DNA from: Membranipora membranacea
Taxonomy: Eukaryota; Bryozoa; Gymnolaemata; Cheilostomatida; Membraniporidae
Length of the DNA stretch: 64,000 bases
NCBI GenBank assembly: GCA_914767715.1
Contig: OU612074.1
Span: 5,843,501-5,907,500 of the forward strand
Direction: 5' to 3'
In this document: piece after piece, positions 33,902 through 47,806 of the stretch
How positions within the stretch are numbered: the stretch's first letter is position 1
Layout: every line of letters starts with the position of its first letter
Made by a program: the position numbers and the translations under genes
Notes under the pieces: generated by a model
The model's database searches: none
Told to the model about the DNA's origin: nothing
What the model saw: only the letters and a program-made list of their open reading frames with translations

Positions 33902-36900
33902 GTGAGTTCGACATTCCTAGGAAGACACATCAGAGTGTTCTTAGAGATTGCTATCCTGTACAGTGAACTTCAAAATGTTGTAGCTATACTCAATTAAACA
34001 TTTATAAATATTCACATTGACTCATGAGTGCATAGCAGTACTGTGACTTTGTACTAATTAATTGTTGATTTTATTCCATTGCTGCATATTACTTCATTGA
34101 TGTCGTCTGATTTTCTCATGGTTATGAATCATAGTAGAGTTTCACTACAGATGGAATCCTTTTCATGTGTTATTCAGGTGTGAGTTCGGGCTTTATTTTT
34201 TTGGGAGGAAAGAGGAAGAGGTAAAAGATGCTAATCAGGCCACACTCCAAGCTATGCCGCCCTAAGCTTCAGTAAGCATTGATTGTCTTGATTCAACTAG
34301 ATGGTGTACTTATTGCGCTGGACATAATGTATTCTAAAATTAGCAAGGTAATGGTGTTTGTAAAATTAAAAAAATACGGCAATTTATCATGTACTTTTAT
34401 ATTTCAGGTTGGAGATCAAAGGCTACCAAGAAAAAAGATGCTATATTTAACCTTCTTTTCTGTTTATATTGTAAAAAAATATAATGCCTTCCTGATTCTT
34501 CTCTTTTTGTTTTAAACTCCAGCTTTGGCAATAAAAGATAAACTATAAATGAAAATTGATGTAAGGGCGTATAGTAGAAACGGAACAACCTCCTCCAAAT
34601 TCAATGGACCTGTTATCACCAAGAGAATTGCTGCATTCAGTAATAATACGAGACAAAACAACGACTAAAATTTATGAAGCTTTAACTTGTTTTTCTCTTT
34701 CTTGATTATATATACAGTTCCACTCAATATCTATAGTAGTAGTGTTGCAAACATCCAATCAACTGGACTTTACTCATTGTCAGGAGATTTTACAAAATTT
34801 ACAAATGATCATCATGTATAAGTGTCAGTCTTGCCCTTAGGTGATCACCAATCTGTCTAGATAAGGGGAACATGTAACCATCACCGCATACTCACCACGT
34901 AGCAATATCCCGACATCCGCGCTGCTTTAGGCGGAGTATGAATTTAAACTCAATTCAGAGATTTTTTTTGCATTATTTGTTCCCTTTGGTTTTGTGGCCA
35001 GAGTATTTATGATTGTTACACTACTTTAAAACATAATGGAGGAGCTCTGAGATTCACCCTATGCATGCAAATTTAAACATGGCAGTATTATGGTAAAGGA
35101 TATATGCAGGACAATGCAATGCAGCTATTCTAATAAACAGTGTGCTGTTCATGTTCCAGTAGATATACGAATGCTTAGAGTAGTGTATGCATCCATATAA
35201 ATACGACCGTGATAAAATGAAAGGCAGCATTTGTACAACAATCTGTACTATACAGTATGCCCTGTGTTGATATAATATGCAGTGTAGTTAAGTTATGTTA
35301 CTCAGCAGTGGTCCCTAGTAAGAATTATCAGATTATTTAAAGCCTGAGATTGTATATCTTGATGTTTGAGATTGTTACATTATGACTGATAGGGAGACTA
35401 GCAAAACACAATCTGTAAAGGGCGATTAGCAAGACAATATCTGTATCGGCCATTAATCTTTGGTCATGGTTGCCTACAGTTTTCACTCTCGTCTTTTCCC
35501 TAACAAAGTCACTAAAAGGTATTTGTTGGTTGGTATTCACCTATGGGCTTACTTACTTCGGATTCCGAAATATTTTCAAAAAATATGACACACAGGACAC
35601 ACAACTCTCATACACTATCTCTGTCTTTATCTCGATGCAGACAGGCCATGCGTGTGTACCTACTACTACCTAGTAAATCAAGCATTTGTTTTGAAGGAGA
35701 AAGATTGCAATTACTATGGCTTCAATTATTTCTTAGGCTTTCACTCAGACAGTGACACACAGTCTGGTTCTAATTGAATATTGAGGTTTCTGGAGAGGGT
35801 GTTGAAACCTAATTTTAGCCTTACCACCATGTTTTACGTTTTGTGAGACACATTCCACCAAACTACAATCAATTGGTATTTCTAAAGCTAGGCGTTGCGA
35901 GGTTTGGTATATGGTATACAGTATAATATAAGAGAGAGATTTATATGAACGTTTACTCACCTAAAAAGATGTACTGTAAAGAGGAAGAGATATCGCGTTG
36001 ACTGTCCAAGGTCAAGGCTAATAGTCTAGATGGTACAATTCCGATAAGGTGCTGGTCTGCTAAGATCTCGGATAACCTCACAGTATTTACCCACCATAAC
36101 AAGATAATTCTACAATAAATGGTTCTATGGTATCTATTGCACAAAAGCCAGCAAAGCTTGATCCTGTGCCATGACCTTGCAACAAAACAAACTAATTTTC
36201 AAAATCATAATTCATGAAAATTCATAAATATATTGCCATTGTTTTGTCATTTCGATTTTTTGAAGTCAATACTGGCCTCTAGGGTCGTCGCATGGTGCTT
36301 TTTTGGGTGAGAAAAAACGTGCAAACGTTCAAAACACCTGCTATCCTACTGTCAGTATATTGACACCTCAGATATCCTTGGTTGAAGGGCAATTGGGGGA
36401 CCAATATAATTGTTCGAGCTGTGATGTATGCGATCTCAAATAGTTCAGAAGTAAAGATTTGCCCATGAAAAATCTTTCCAGCATTCTCTTCAAATATAGT
36501 TCAAAACTGTTGGTCGTTTAGGGAGGATACAAAAGACATCGATCATCCAGCAGTGAGTCCGTTGCCGACATTAAAATGAAGTTCATTGTCATAATTTAGT
36601 TTGTGTGGAATGCCATCGATCACCCACCATTAACAATAATGGACTGCTAATCCAATTATGTCTTATTAGAAACACTAGTCTGTAGATATGACATTACCAA
36701 TAAAATAAGAACCAGAGGCTACACTGTTATTGACAAAGTAGCCTACTGCTATAGGACCCTGGTAAGGAAATTGACACAAAATATGTACTGCAGGATGTCT
36801 GAAATTTAAACAAAAACAGGTCAATCCATGACTTTCACATTTATCAACACGATTAGGTGGCAAAACTAAACTTTTTCTACTTTTCAACAGATTCTACTTC

Positions 36901-37156
36901 TAAATTTCCATCAATTATTATTTTAAAATCATTGAGCATTGGCATCCCTTAATAATAGAGCCATTGCTGTGTTAGTTTCCCCAAGTGGACACAAAAGACA
37001 TCAATCATCAACCGGTGCTTCTAGTGCCAATAATAATAATAATAATCCAATGATTGTTTATGACAAACACTAGAATCTAGATACAATTCAACATACAGTA
37101 ATGCAAGAACCTCTGCACAACACACATGTCTTCAGCTAGAAATCATGAGGCAAGCA

Positions 37157-39561
37157 CATAGAGTTATTATATACTCTAGAGTGGACAATGCAGTGCTGAA
37201 AGCGTCCTACTTAATTATTGCGAAATCCATCACACAACGCAATCTGGTTGTGCATGGCTAGTGCCTGTATCATATAACTTATCATTGAGAATATGCGTAT
37301 TGGGCATGACAATTTAGATTTCTAGAGCGCTTATATCCATTTTTTCAGAAAATTTTTCATGGGACACCATGTAGATCACTTGCAGGTATTTTCACTTTCA
37401 ATTCCATGAGGCAACGAAAACTGGTTGTGAGTGGATAGTGCATGAATCATTGACTTTATCATTAAAAATATTAGAATTGGACATACAAATTAAGTTTATT
37501 GATCGAGCACTTATAGCCATTTTATCAAAGAATTTCACATGTAACACCATTAACCTCACCATCACCTGCAGGTACTTTCTCTTCCGGTCAGTTTGACATT
37601 TTATTATTCTCCCTTTAAAATAAGCCAACTATCAACCGCAAATACATGAGCCTAAATCTCGATGACAGGGCCAGCTGGTTTCTGCCTCTTGCCAGGTATT
37701 TTGCTGTGTCCTGTCTCTCTAACTAATATGTTGCACACTCAGTCGGTGTATTTTATCTGTTCAGTTCCAGCTACTGGCGATGATCTATGATAACATGTGA
37801 TAAAAGTAGCCTGTGGAAAAGCGATTGGAGGCGAAAAGTTTGCTGCTTACCTTTATCGTTTTTAGAGCATTTTTAGCAATATTTTTGTAAAACTTTTCAT
37901 GCCACACTAATAGATGTCTTGCAAGTGATTCCTTTCAGGGGGCAGACAGGGGACAAAAAAATTTGTGTATCCCCTTAAAACACCAAAATCTCAACTGCCA
38001 ACACACCATCCCGATAAAATCACAATTACCTGGCTAGCAGGTTTTTGCCCCTGCCACTTGCCTGCCTGCCAATTAAACTGTCTCCTGTCTCTCTAACTGA
38101 AATATTACACACTCGTGAGTTCATTTAATCTGTGAAGTATAATGACTTCCAATTATACAAGATGAGCAAGTAACCCGTGGCTTAAAATTTTCAGCTTAAA
38201 GATTTCGGTTTTGGTTTGGCTATGTCATTTCTAGCTCTAAATTCCCTCTCCTGGGTAGCCACTCGTTTTTGTATTGCAAAAACTATTCAAGCCAACACAT
38301 CAGGTTAAATCAAAAGATCCATAAGCTCTTCTGCTGAGTCCCTGATTAGCAAGAAAATGTCGAACGGACAAATCAAGATACATACTTGACCAGATTGACT
38401 CTACATTTTCTAAAATTCCCTAACTCAGTCTGAAAAATTGTATGAAAATGGCAATCAGTTATCAGTTGCAATACATTATGGAGAAAACACCATAATATTT
38501 CGTCTTTGCAACTCAAATCTTCTGTTGAGAAGAGTACAGGGGCGTAATTAGACACTTTGATAATATTTCATCGTTAGGTACATATAATAGTATACAATGT
38601 GAATTAAAATCTTTTAACCAATGTTATATACATCATCAGTCCAAGTCTTTCTATTTGCACTCACTACTGCGTTCTACCAATTTTCAGAAAATTATACCAA
38701 CACAACTGATAATTAACATGGTTATATTAGTGCTGAGAAAGCCGATATAATTTCGCTCTCTCACCGATGTGACATTTTTAAGTTAACAGATATTTCTGAT
38801 TTCTCACCATACTCAAAATAAGAGATCATTTCTTTCAGAGGGGGGGGGGGGGTGGGTGTGATGCAATTTCCTCTCATGGTTGTTTAGGAGTAGGAGGTGG
38901 CTCAGTTGGTTAGAGCGCCGGACTTCAAATCCGGTTCGAATCCCACTGCAGTCCATCTTCTACTGGGGATTGGTTGGTCCCCCAGGTGTGCTCCGACCTG
39001 CCTGCAAACAGAGAGCAATTTGGCGCAGATATTGCGGCCTCGCCATTAAGGCAATAATATTTCGCCGCCCATTCCTCGGGATGGGCGAGTGATAAGACAT
39101 CGGATTTTAATCAACCTTTAATCAACCTTATTTGTAAATATAAACATCAACATCATATACAGACAGGACACAGCTAATATGGCTGGCAAGTGGCAGTGAA
39201 AAAAATTAAGCTAGCCCGGTAGTAGTTTCTGTTTCATCACAGTGATGTGTTTGCGGTTGAGATTTTGGCTTAATTTAGTCGGAAAACAGACACAAATTTT
39301 CCACTGGCTGCTAGTGAAAATACCTGCAAGTGATCCACATAGTGACGTAAATTTTTTTCCAAAAAAATGGCTATAAGCGCTCTAGAAATCTAAATTTCTG
39401 TGCCCAATACATATATTCTCAATGATAAGTTTTATGATACAGGCACTAGACATGCACAACCAGATTGAGACTTGTCATGGATTTCGCAATAATTAAGTAG
39501 GACAAAACCTGTTGCTATTTTTGTACATATTGTCCGCTCTAGAGTATATAATAACTCTATG
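37157..39561. mobile_element. hAT-like element, unit 4 copy
   Basis: Same length as in unit 1; a private C to T (GTACATATTG) lies just inside the right terminal repeat. Confidence 0.78.
38890..39130 (+). mobile_element. tRNA-derived SINE, plus strand, unit 4
   Basis: No change seen against the unit 1 copy. Confidence 0.85.
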
Positions 39562-41777
39562 GGCAAGCACTTGCCTTCTCTAATGCCACCTCCTCATGGT
39601 CTCAGCAGCATGAAGCCATCTCGTTGTGATGATGAGCATTCCACTTCCAACCCTCAGTGCATATTGTCAGCTAAAAAATCGATTTTTATGCTGTTGCAAA
39701 ACCTGAGAAGCTGCCAACTTTATTTTACTATTCCTTATTTCACATTTCTGATCTTCTTGTGGCAGATCGCTCAGAATAGGTTATTCTTAAATTGATAAGC
39801 TGACATCAGCCTATTCTCCTTTTTGGGCAAAGACTCGGCTGGTCTTTGTGTCAATATGCAAGTACAAAATTTGGGTACAAGATATAATTGTCATTTCTTT
39901 ACCATAATATCAAATGGCGCTTCACTCTTAACAAAAATAGTTCATTTCTTCTGTATTCATATTTTTTTGTTGAAGTTATCAATTTCCAATTGATGAGTGA
40001 CATTGATCCGGAGGAGGGTACCAACAAAGACCTTGGCCGACAATGGCATTTTTATTATAGGATTAAAGGAAAAACTATGATGATGCATTGGTAAGCTTGG
40101 GTAAACTTGAAGATTGGGCCAGCTTGTACATGTCAGTGATTTGGCTTGACAGAACACGACCTCTACAGGATATCGTCATTGTGCAGCTATTCAAGTACCC
40201 ATAGTCACACATGTGGGTGACCTTGGCAAAAATAGTGCAGTATCATCTAACATAGATATTTGAAGCTCAAATGGCGTGAATCGTTGTATCCTGACGTTGA
40301 TAAAAGTCACAAGAATAGATATTTTTATGACATTTAATGTAATCATTTTCAATTGGTTTGATTAGCCCTTGAATTTTCATTAGATTAAATAATAGAATAT
40401 AATGAAAATGACTGCTTTTTCAATGACAGTTCGTCCCTGACACCAAATTTCATTGCATTTGATAGAGTTTACGTATATTTGGACACAATTTCATTTTAAT
40501 TTATTTTGTTTGTAATAGGAATTACTATTTTTGGATTCACTTTTCTTTCGAAACATGAGGCAAGATTTTGGTTAACCAAATAACGTTAGCAAATGCAGTT
40601 TTACAGCGGTGATCAAGGGAAGTCACTCTGAAAAATATAAAATAACATACGAATAATACATACAATATAATCATTCATAGTCATAAAGAATATTCTCATG
40701 AAATATACCAATAACTATATTGTATTATTTTTTGTTTACATAACAGTTTTGACACATATAAAGCACTCAACGAAGTACTTCATGCACACAAATCAACACC
40801 AGACAAGTTTTACATCACAGAGTAAGGATATACAGAGAGGAAACTTCAATGATCATTATAGTGCCTGCGGTTTTTGATTAACTGGGGGAAATTGTGCACA
40901 GCTGGATGCCGAAAACTCTACCTTTGATGGGCCATAATTCATTCTGCCCAGTATTTTGGTGATTGATTTAAGGCCACACGTTCTCATGCAAATTTCTACT
41001 TATTCTTGCAAATTTAATTTCGTATTAATGTGAACCTACCACACATGATTCTCATCTCCGAAAATTTTATGAGCGCAATCCTCCTGCGCCAATACGAACA
41101 AACGATAGACCTAACAGTGATATGAAATAAAAATATTTATATCAAGGAGAAGCTGTTACTTGTTGTTTACCGCCCAGTGATTCAGCTTCTATGTATGCCT
41201 CAACCATCTCCTCATAATTATTTCAATTGGTACTCATAATTCACTGTATCCCTTCCCCCCTTACCCAAGGTCCAAAATTGAATGAGAAACTCTACATATT
41301 GATCATCCACTCCATCTTTTTACCAAAGTTGTGTTTGCATAGATTTGACCTTGACTTTTCAATCAAAACAGGCAGCCACTCAGATAGCATTTTGAGAAGA
41401 TTTATACTATCTGGTTACGTGCATTGTTAACATACAACGTTCCACAAATTGTGGGAATCCCAATCCAAACGAGAGTTTACGTGAAATTTACTCCTAATTG
41501 TGAGAAAACGACCCCATATGACTTCACTTTAAGACAGATTTTTCTTTTGGTTCTACTAACAAGAAAATTCAGTGACAAGTTTATGACATGGCAGTCTAGA
41601 ACCCTATATGTTTCAACTCTGGCTTAAGATGTTTGCTATTGAATTGTGTTCAACAGTTTTTTTGAGCATGATATTTGAAACCAGAGTTGATTGATGAAGT
41701 TTCATGGCGGACAAACACATAAAAGATTTTTTCCAAGTAAGTAAATGCTGCCAAAGCAGGTTGCTCACTCAACACTT

Positions 41778-41973
41778 CGAGCCGGCAAAATAGTGTGCCT
41801 AAAGGGCAAGGCTGCAATGACCGCGCCAATTTACTCTCGGTTTGTAGGCAGGTCGGAGCACATCTGGGGGTCCAACAACTCCCAGTAGTCAGTGGAATGC
41901 AGTGGGATTCGAACCCGCGACCTGCAACACTTGCAAGCTGAAGGACTGGCGCTCTAACAACTGAGCCACCACA
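41778..41973 (-). mobile_element. tRNA-derived SINE, minus strand, unit 4
   Basis: No change seen against the unit 1 copy. Confidence 0.85.
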
Positions 41974-43045
41974 TAATATATTTCCTTTAACAATTACATG
42001 AGGTTTGATATGGACTGATCATCTCCTGTATGATATATATTGACTTTCACAGAAGTCTAAGCATTTCTCGCAATAAGTATTATGCATAGAGCATAAGCAT
42101 AGATTCATTTGATTCATATTACTGTAAGTTATTGACTGGGTTGCCACATAATCGATAATCGCTTGTTGACTTTGCAGGACTTAAAATAATAATCTTTTTC
42201 TCAGCAGCCTCGCATGCCACTGTGCATTATAAGCTGATAGTCTACAACTTAAACAGATAAAGAAGATTTGCTAGCAATAAGCACACTACTGCATCGTTCC
42301 AATGTTATATTTTATTAAGGGTATAACTGAGTGGTGGTGTGGGTATACTTCTCATTAATAGGGACAGTAAGGTTGTGATCAGATACTCAACTCTTTCACA
42401 ATGTCAAGCGAGCATTCTGAGACACTAGCGCATTAGAAATATCAGTTATATCGGTCAGACCTTAAAAGATGCACACCTGACTTCTCCACTGATTCAACAT
42501 CTTTTGTTGGAATGACATTTACAGAATAGAAAATTCTCGAACTCTTGAACAGGCCAAAAATTTACTGACACTTGGTTAGTGATTTTTTAACGTGTTTTAG
42601 TGGTATTTGAATACTTCATAAAGAGGATCAATTTCAGTAAACAAATGTCATGTCATTTTCTCCTGTGATATGACTGATACTTTGGCACATTTGTTTTGAC
42701 AGTGAAACCATCCCCAGGCTTCACCAAGTGGGATCGTCAAACAAATATGCATCCTCAAATATTCAAGTGAGAATCAGATTTGGTAACTAAAGTCATAGTG
42801 TCAGCAGCTATATTATAAAGGTGTTAGACTGTAGGCACGAGGATTGCAAACCAAAGTATGCAGTTTAGCACGAAAGAATTTTTCAATGAAAGACATCAAG
42901 TTCATGTATAATACAGAGCTAAGACCATGTCTGCAATTTTTCCTTTATACATGAAAATGTTTTGCTAGTTGTGATACTTCTAGGGGCATATATAAAATAC
43001 AATTATCATGAACTTCATCACAATAACACTGACTTTTGCATCCAG

Positions 43046-43106
43046 TTTTGCGGGGACAGACAAATGCATCAGCCAATGCGGATGCAAAATGAGGATGTGG
43101 AAATGA
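43046..43106 (+). CDS. Candidate last exon, unit 4
   Basis: Unchanged; paired candidate internal exons at 39976-40090 and 42703-42766. Confidence 0.3.
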
Positions 43107-44254
43107 GAGCTTTCTATTTTTTGTCATAGCATGTATCCAAGTTAAGTTCTCTTGTATAAGAAATGACAATGACAATAACTCATGCTAGCCAAATAGCCTA
43201 ATAGCCAAGTAGCTAATGCAATCTTGATTGGAATATAATATCAATGAAAACAGGAAATTGAGGGAATTGAAAGGAATGGCTTGACTAGTAATCATTGATT
43301 ACGTCTTTGGTAAAAACTTGGCCCGATTTCAGCAAAAAGACCAAAACAGAACACGAGCTCTACAGGATATCGTCATTGTGCAGCTATTCAAGTACCCATA
43401 GTCACACATGTGGGTGACCTTGGCAATAATAGTGCAGTATCATCTAACATAGATATTTGAAGCTCAAATGGCGTAGATCGTTGTATCCTGGCGTTGATAA
43501 AAGCCACAATAATAGATATTTTTATGACATTTAATGTAATCATTTTCAATTGGTTTGATTAGCCCTTGAATTTTCATTAGATTAAATAATAGAATATAAT
43601 AAAAATGACTGCTTTTTCAATGACAGTTCGTCCCTGACACCAAATTTCATTGCATTTGAAGAGTTTACGTATATTTGGACACAATTTCATTTTAATTTAT
43701 TTTGTTTGTAATAGGAATTACTATTTTTTGTCATAGCATGTATCCAAGTTAAGTTCTCTTGTATAAGAAATGACAATGACAATGACTCATGCTAGCCAAA
43801 TAGCCTAATAGCCAAGTAGCTAAACAGCTGGGATTTCATTATCATTTCATCGGCTTTGTTTTTGTATTTTTATCATCATTCCATCAGCTGTTTTTTGTAT
43901 CAGATAAATAGCGAGAGCATCAAGATACAAATCATTATACTCAAGACACATAATCAGTGATGTTGTTTAGTGAATGTTTATTCTAGACAATAATAATCAG
44001 ATAATTCTGAAAATGCTATTTCTCTGCTCTGAAAGACAAGTTGTATGTTATATGTAAAATGCTCAACTCTGACTACCAGAATTCTCGAACTCGTCACACA
44101 GTTGTAATAATTTTGTGACAATGCTATTATTTTACCAGGGCACAACCAGTACTGACGTCCATTAATACATGACAATTGTCATGCCACTCCAAGAATAATT
44201 TGAGATGACAGATTTCAATAGATGACACTTTCTAAAATAGAAACAGAAAATCAG

Positions 44255-44262
44255 TATATAAA
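44255..44262 (+). promoter_or_regulatory. TATA box, unit 5
   Basis: TATATAAA; donor of the untranslated exon at 44331. Confidence 0.45.
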
Positions 44263-44508
44263 CATGTACAATAAGAACAACCAATCATTCAAGATTTTCT
44301 CTTAAAATCAGAACTTAACAAAACTCAGTGGTAAGTTTACTTGCTAGTGCATATTATTTCATTGGACTACTGCGCAGGACACAAAGAAAACTCACAGTGA
44401 TTAAAAAATTCATTTATCTACATTTCAACTGGGATATATTCCAAATCGTTAATTATGAACTAAACTACTGAAATGAAATGAATTATAAATTTCTTACTTT
44501 TGTAGAAG

Positions 44509-44551
44509 ATGAATATTCTGATCACAGCCCTTATCTTTTCTGCTGTAATTG
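44509..44551 (+). CDS. Candidate signal-peptide exon, unit 5
   Basis: Unchanged from unit 1. As in unit 2, A at 45132 removes the local-model stop and the frame runs to 45189-45191. Confidence 0.42.
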
Positions 44552-47500
44552 GTGAGTTCGACATTCCTAGGAAGACACATCAGAGTGTTCTTAGAGATTG
44601 CTATCCTGTACAGTGAACTTCAAAATGTTGTAGCTATACTCAATTAAACATTTATAAATATTCACATTGACTCATGAGTGCATAGCAGTACTGTGACTTT
44701 GTACTAATTAATTGTTGATTTTATTCCATTGCTGCATATTACTTCATTGATGTCGTCTGATTTTCTCATGGTTATGAATCATAGTAGAGTTTCACTACAG
44801 ATGGAATCCTTTTCATGTGTTATTCAGGTGTGAGTTCGGGCTTTATTTTTTTGGGAGGAAAGAGGAAGAGGTAAAAGATGCTAATCAGGCCACACTCCAA
44901 GCTATGCCGCCCTAAGCTTCAGTAAGCATTGATTGTCTTGATTCAACTAGATGGTGTACTTATTGCGCTGGACATAATGTATTCTAAAATTAGCAAGGTA
45001 ATGGTGTTTGTAAAATTAAAAAAATACGGCAATTTATCATGTACTTTTATATTTCAGGTTGGAGATCAAAGGCTACCAAGAAAAAAGATGCTATATTTAA
45101 CCTTCTTTTCTGTTTATATTGTAAAAAAATAAAATGCCTTCCTGATTCTTCTCTTTTTGTTTTAAACTCCAGCTTTGGCAATAAAAGATAAACTATAAAT
45201 GAAAATTGATGTAAGGGCGTATAGTAGAAACGGAACAACCTCCTCCAAATTCAATGGACCTGTTATCACCAAGAGAATTGCTGCATTCAGTAATAATACG
45301 AGACAAAACAACGACTAAAATTTATGAAGCTTTAACTTGTTTTTCTCTTTCTTGATTATATATACAGTTCCACTCAATATCTATAGTAGTAGTGTTGCAA
45401 ACATCCAATCAACTGGACTTTACTCATTGTCAGGAGATTTTACAAAATTTACAAATGATCATCATGTATAAGTGTCAGTCTTGCCCTTAGGTGATCACCA
45501 ATCTGTCTAGATAAGGGGAACATGTAACCATCACCGCATACTCACCACGTAGCAATATCCCGACATCCGCGCTGCTTTAGGCGGAGTATGAATTTAAACT
45601 CAATTCAGAGATTTTTTTTGCATTATTTGTTCCCTTTGGTTTTGTGGCCAGAGTATTTATGATTGTTACACTACTTTAAAACATAATGGAGGAGCTCTGA
45701 GATTCACCCTATGCATGCAAATTTAAACATGGCAGTATTATGGTAAAGGATATATGCAGGACAATGCAATGCAGCTATTCTAATAAACAGTGTGCTGTTC
45801 ATGTTCCAGTAGATATACGAATGCTTAGAGTAGTGTATGCATCCATATAAATACGACCGTGATAAAATGAAAGGCAGCATTTGTACAACAATCTGTACTA
45901 TACAGTATGCCCTGTGTTGATATAATATGCAGTGTAGTTAAGTTATGTTACTCAGCAGTGGTCCCTAGTAAGAATTATCAGATTATTTAAAGCCTGAGAT
46001 TGTATATCTTGATGTTTGAGATTGTTACATTATGACTGATAGGGAGACTAGCAAAACACAATCTGTAAAGGGCGATTAGCAAGACAATATCTGTATCGGC
46101 CATTAATCTTTGGTCATGGTTGCCTACAGTTTTCACTCTCGTCTTTTCCCTAACAAAGTCACTAAAAGGTATTTGTTGGTTGGTATTCACCTATGGGCTT
46201 ACTTACTTCGGATTCCGAAATATTTTCAAAAAATATGACACACAGGACACACAACTCTCATACACTATCTCTGTCTTTATCTCGATGCAGACAGGCCATG
46301 CGTGTGTACCTACTACTACCTAGTAAATCAAGCATTTGTTTTGAAGGAGAAAGATTGCAATTACTATGGCTTCAATTATTTCTTAGGCTTTCACTCAGAC
46401 AGTGACACACAGTCTGGTTCTAATTGAATATTGAGGTTTCTGGAGAGGGTGTTGAAACCTAATTTTAGCCTTACCACCATGTTTTACGTTTTGTGAGACA
46501 CATTCCACCAAACTACAATCAATTGGTATTTCTAAAGCTAGGCGTTGCGAGGTTTGGTATATGGTATACAGTATAATATAAGAGAGAGATTTATATGAAC
46601 GTTTACTCACCTAAAAAGATGTACTGTAAAGAGGAAGAGATATCGCGTTGACTGTCCAAGGTCAAGGCTAATAGTCTAGATGGTACAATTCCGATAAGGT
46701 GCTGGTCTGCTAAGATCTCGGATAACCTCACAGTATTTACCCACCATAACAAGATAATTCTACAATAAATGGTTCTATGGTATCTATTGCACAAAAGCCA
46801 GCAAAGCTTGATCCTGTGCCATGACCTTGCAACAAAACAAACTAATTTTCAAAATCATAATTCATGAAAATTCATAAATATATTGCCATTGTTTTGTCAT
46901 TTCGATTTTTTGAAGTCAATACTGGCCTCTAGGGTCGTCGCATGGTGCTTTTTTGGGTGAGAAAAAACGTGCAAACGTTCAAAACACCTGCTATCCTACT
47001 GTCAGTATATTGACACCTCAGATATCCTTGGTTGAAGGGCAATTGGGGGACCAATATAATTGTTCGAGCTGTGATGTATGCGATCTCAAATAGTTCAGAA
47101 GTAAAGATTTGCCCATGAAAAATCTTTCCAGCATTCTCTTCAAATATAGTTCAAAACTGTTGGTCGTTTAGGGAGGATACAAAAGACATCGATCATCCAG
47201 CAGTGAGTCCGTTGCCGACATTAAAATGAAGTTCATTGTCATAATTTAGTTTGTGTGGAATGCCATCGATCACCCACCATTAACAATAATGGACTGCTAA
47301 TCCAATTATGTCTTATTAGAAACACTAGTCTGTAGATATGACATTACCAATAAAATAAGAACCAGAGGCTACACTGTTATTGACAAAGTAGCCTACTGCT
47401 ATAGGACCCTGGTAAGGAAATTGACACAAAATATGTACTGCAGGATGTCTGAAATTTAAACAAAAACAGGTCAATCCATGACTTTCACATTTATCAACAC

Positions 47501-47806
47501 GATTAGGTGGCAAAACTAAACTTTTTCTACTTTTCAACAGATTCTACTTCTAAATTTCCATCAATTATTATTTTAAAATCATTGAGCATTGGCATCCCTT
47601 AATAATAGAGCCATTGCTGTGTTAGTTTCCCCAAGTGGACACAAAAGACATCAATCATCAACCGGTGCTTCTAGTGCCAATAATAATAATAATAATCCAA
47701 TGATTGTTTATGACAAACACTAGAATCTAGATACAATTCAACATACAGTAATGCAAGAACCTCTGCACAACACACATGTCTTCAGCTAGAAATCATGAGG
47801 CAAGCA

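Larger units (their letters stand above)
33210..43859 (+). repeat. Tandem unit 4 (10,650 bp, lacks 629-bp block)
   Basis: Same length and same multi-copy markers as unit 1, exactly 33,209 bases downstream of it: T at the 1273-equivalent, poly-G of 13 (38840-38852), no block, ATAATACAG. Private changes: GTACATATTG near 39524 and AAATTTTATGAG near 41065. Confidence 0.98.
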